18,928 bases of DNA. It comes from Candidatus Pelagibacter sp. (GTDB lineage: Bacteria; Pseudomonadota; Alphaproteobacteria; Pelagibacterales; Pelagibacteraceae). The position numbers and the translations under genes are program-made. Of the stretch, positions 18,794 to 18,928 are shown piece by piece; the stretch's first letter is position 1, and every line of letters starts with the position of its first letter. The notes below the pieces were generated by a model. The model saw nothing but the letters and a program-made list of their open reading frames with translations. It ran no database searches and was not told the origin of the DNA. The DNA lies in the NCBI GenBank assembly GCA_028097645.1, contig JAOHEU010000014.1, positions 1 to 18,928 of the forward strand. Direction: 5' to 3'.

Positions 18794-18928
18794 ATGTTTC
18801 AGAACATTATAGAAGTTTTAATATTATCAGCCATTCAAGGCATATCAGAATTTTTACCCATAAGCTCTTCAGCTCACCTAATATTAGTTTCAAGCTTATA
18901 TGAATTTAAATCTAGCTCATTATTAATA
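18794..18928 (+). CDS. uppP: undecaprenyl-diphosphatase, N-terminal part (cut by window edge)
   Basis: Integral membrane enzyme that dephosphorylates undecaprenyl diphosphate to recycle the lipid carrier for peptidoglycan and surface polysaccharides (BacA/UppP family). Only the first 45 codons are in the window. They read MFQNIIEVLILSAIQGISEF followed by LPISSSAHLILVSSLYEF, which contains the family signature QGxxEFLPxSSSAHL with its glutamate and serine cluster. The start chosen is the ATG at 18794-18796. The gene runs off the right edge; full length in the family is about 260-270 residues. It is divergent from gltD. No clear promoter or Shine-Dalgarno is seen. Confidence 0.93.
   Translation, partial: MFQNIIEVLILSAIQGISEFLPISSSAHLILVSSLYEFKSSSLLI

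Overview
The window is a gene-dense, very AT-rich stretch of bacterial chromosome that looks like the SAR11 clade (Pelagibacterales, Alphaproteobacteria). The signs are extreme A+T content with AAA/AAT/ATT-rich codons, intergenic gaps of mostly 0 to 50 bp, several stop/start overlaps of 1 to 4 bases, and an alphaproteobacterial PheS C-terminus (DVPT...GLSR). The clade call rests on pattern recognition, not on a database search. No mobile element, CRISPR array, prophage or toxin-antitoxin locus is visible. All genes but two read on the minus strand, and no gene-free stretch reaches 300 bp.

In transcription order on the minus strand the layout is as follows. (1) 18611 to 12668: glutamate synthase (GOGAT), with gltD (small subunit) first, then gltB (large subunit). 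gltB is split into two overlapping frames at an A6 run near 14611. (2) 11885 to about 53: a GT4 glycosyltransferase gene leads, by a 1-nt overlap, into thrS-infC-rpmI-rplT-pheS-pheT-lepA. A tRNA-Ser(GGA) gene follows two nucleotides after the lepA stop, and gyrB comes after a 114-bp palindrome-rich gap. This is a translation-centred cluster (two aminoacyl-tRNA synthetases, IF-3, L35, L20, LepA/EF4, a tRNA) with DNA gyrase B at its end.

The plus strand has two genes. One is an ABHD10-like alpha/beta hydrolase (11922-12671), wedged between the two minus-strand blocks and sharing its last four bases with the end of gltB. The other is the first 45 codons of uppP (undecaprenyl-diphosphatase), which leaves the window at the right edge and is divergent from gltD across a 182-bp region with three inverted repeats.

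Most of the window is ordinary housekeeping DNA, and I do not see a new multi-gene system. The points worth following are: the gltB split at a heptamer that could support -1 frameshifting (or is a 1-base deletion); the reversed gltD-gltB order; three 18-nt palindromic elements between tRNA-Ser and gyrB; the inverted repeats upstream of gltD; a compact GyrB with an unusual small insertion; and the lepA/tRNA-Ser/gyrB linkage.
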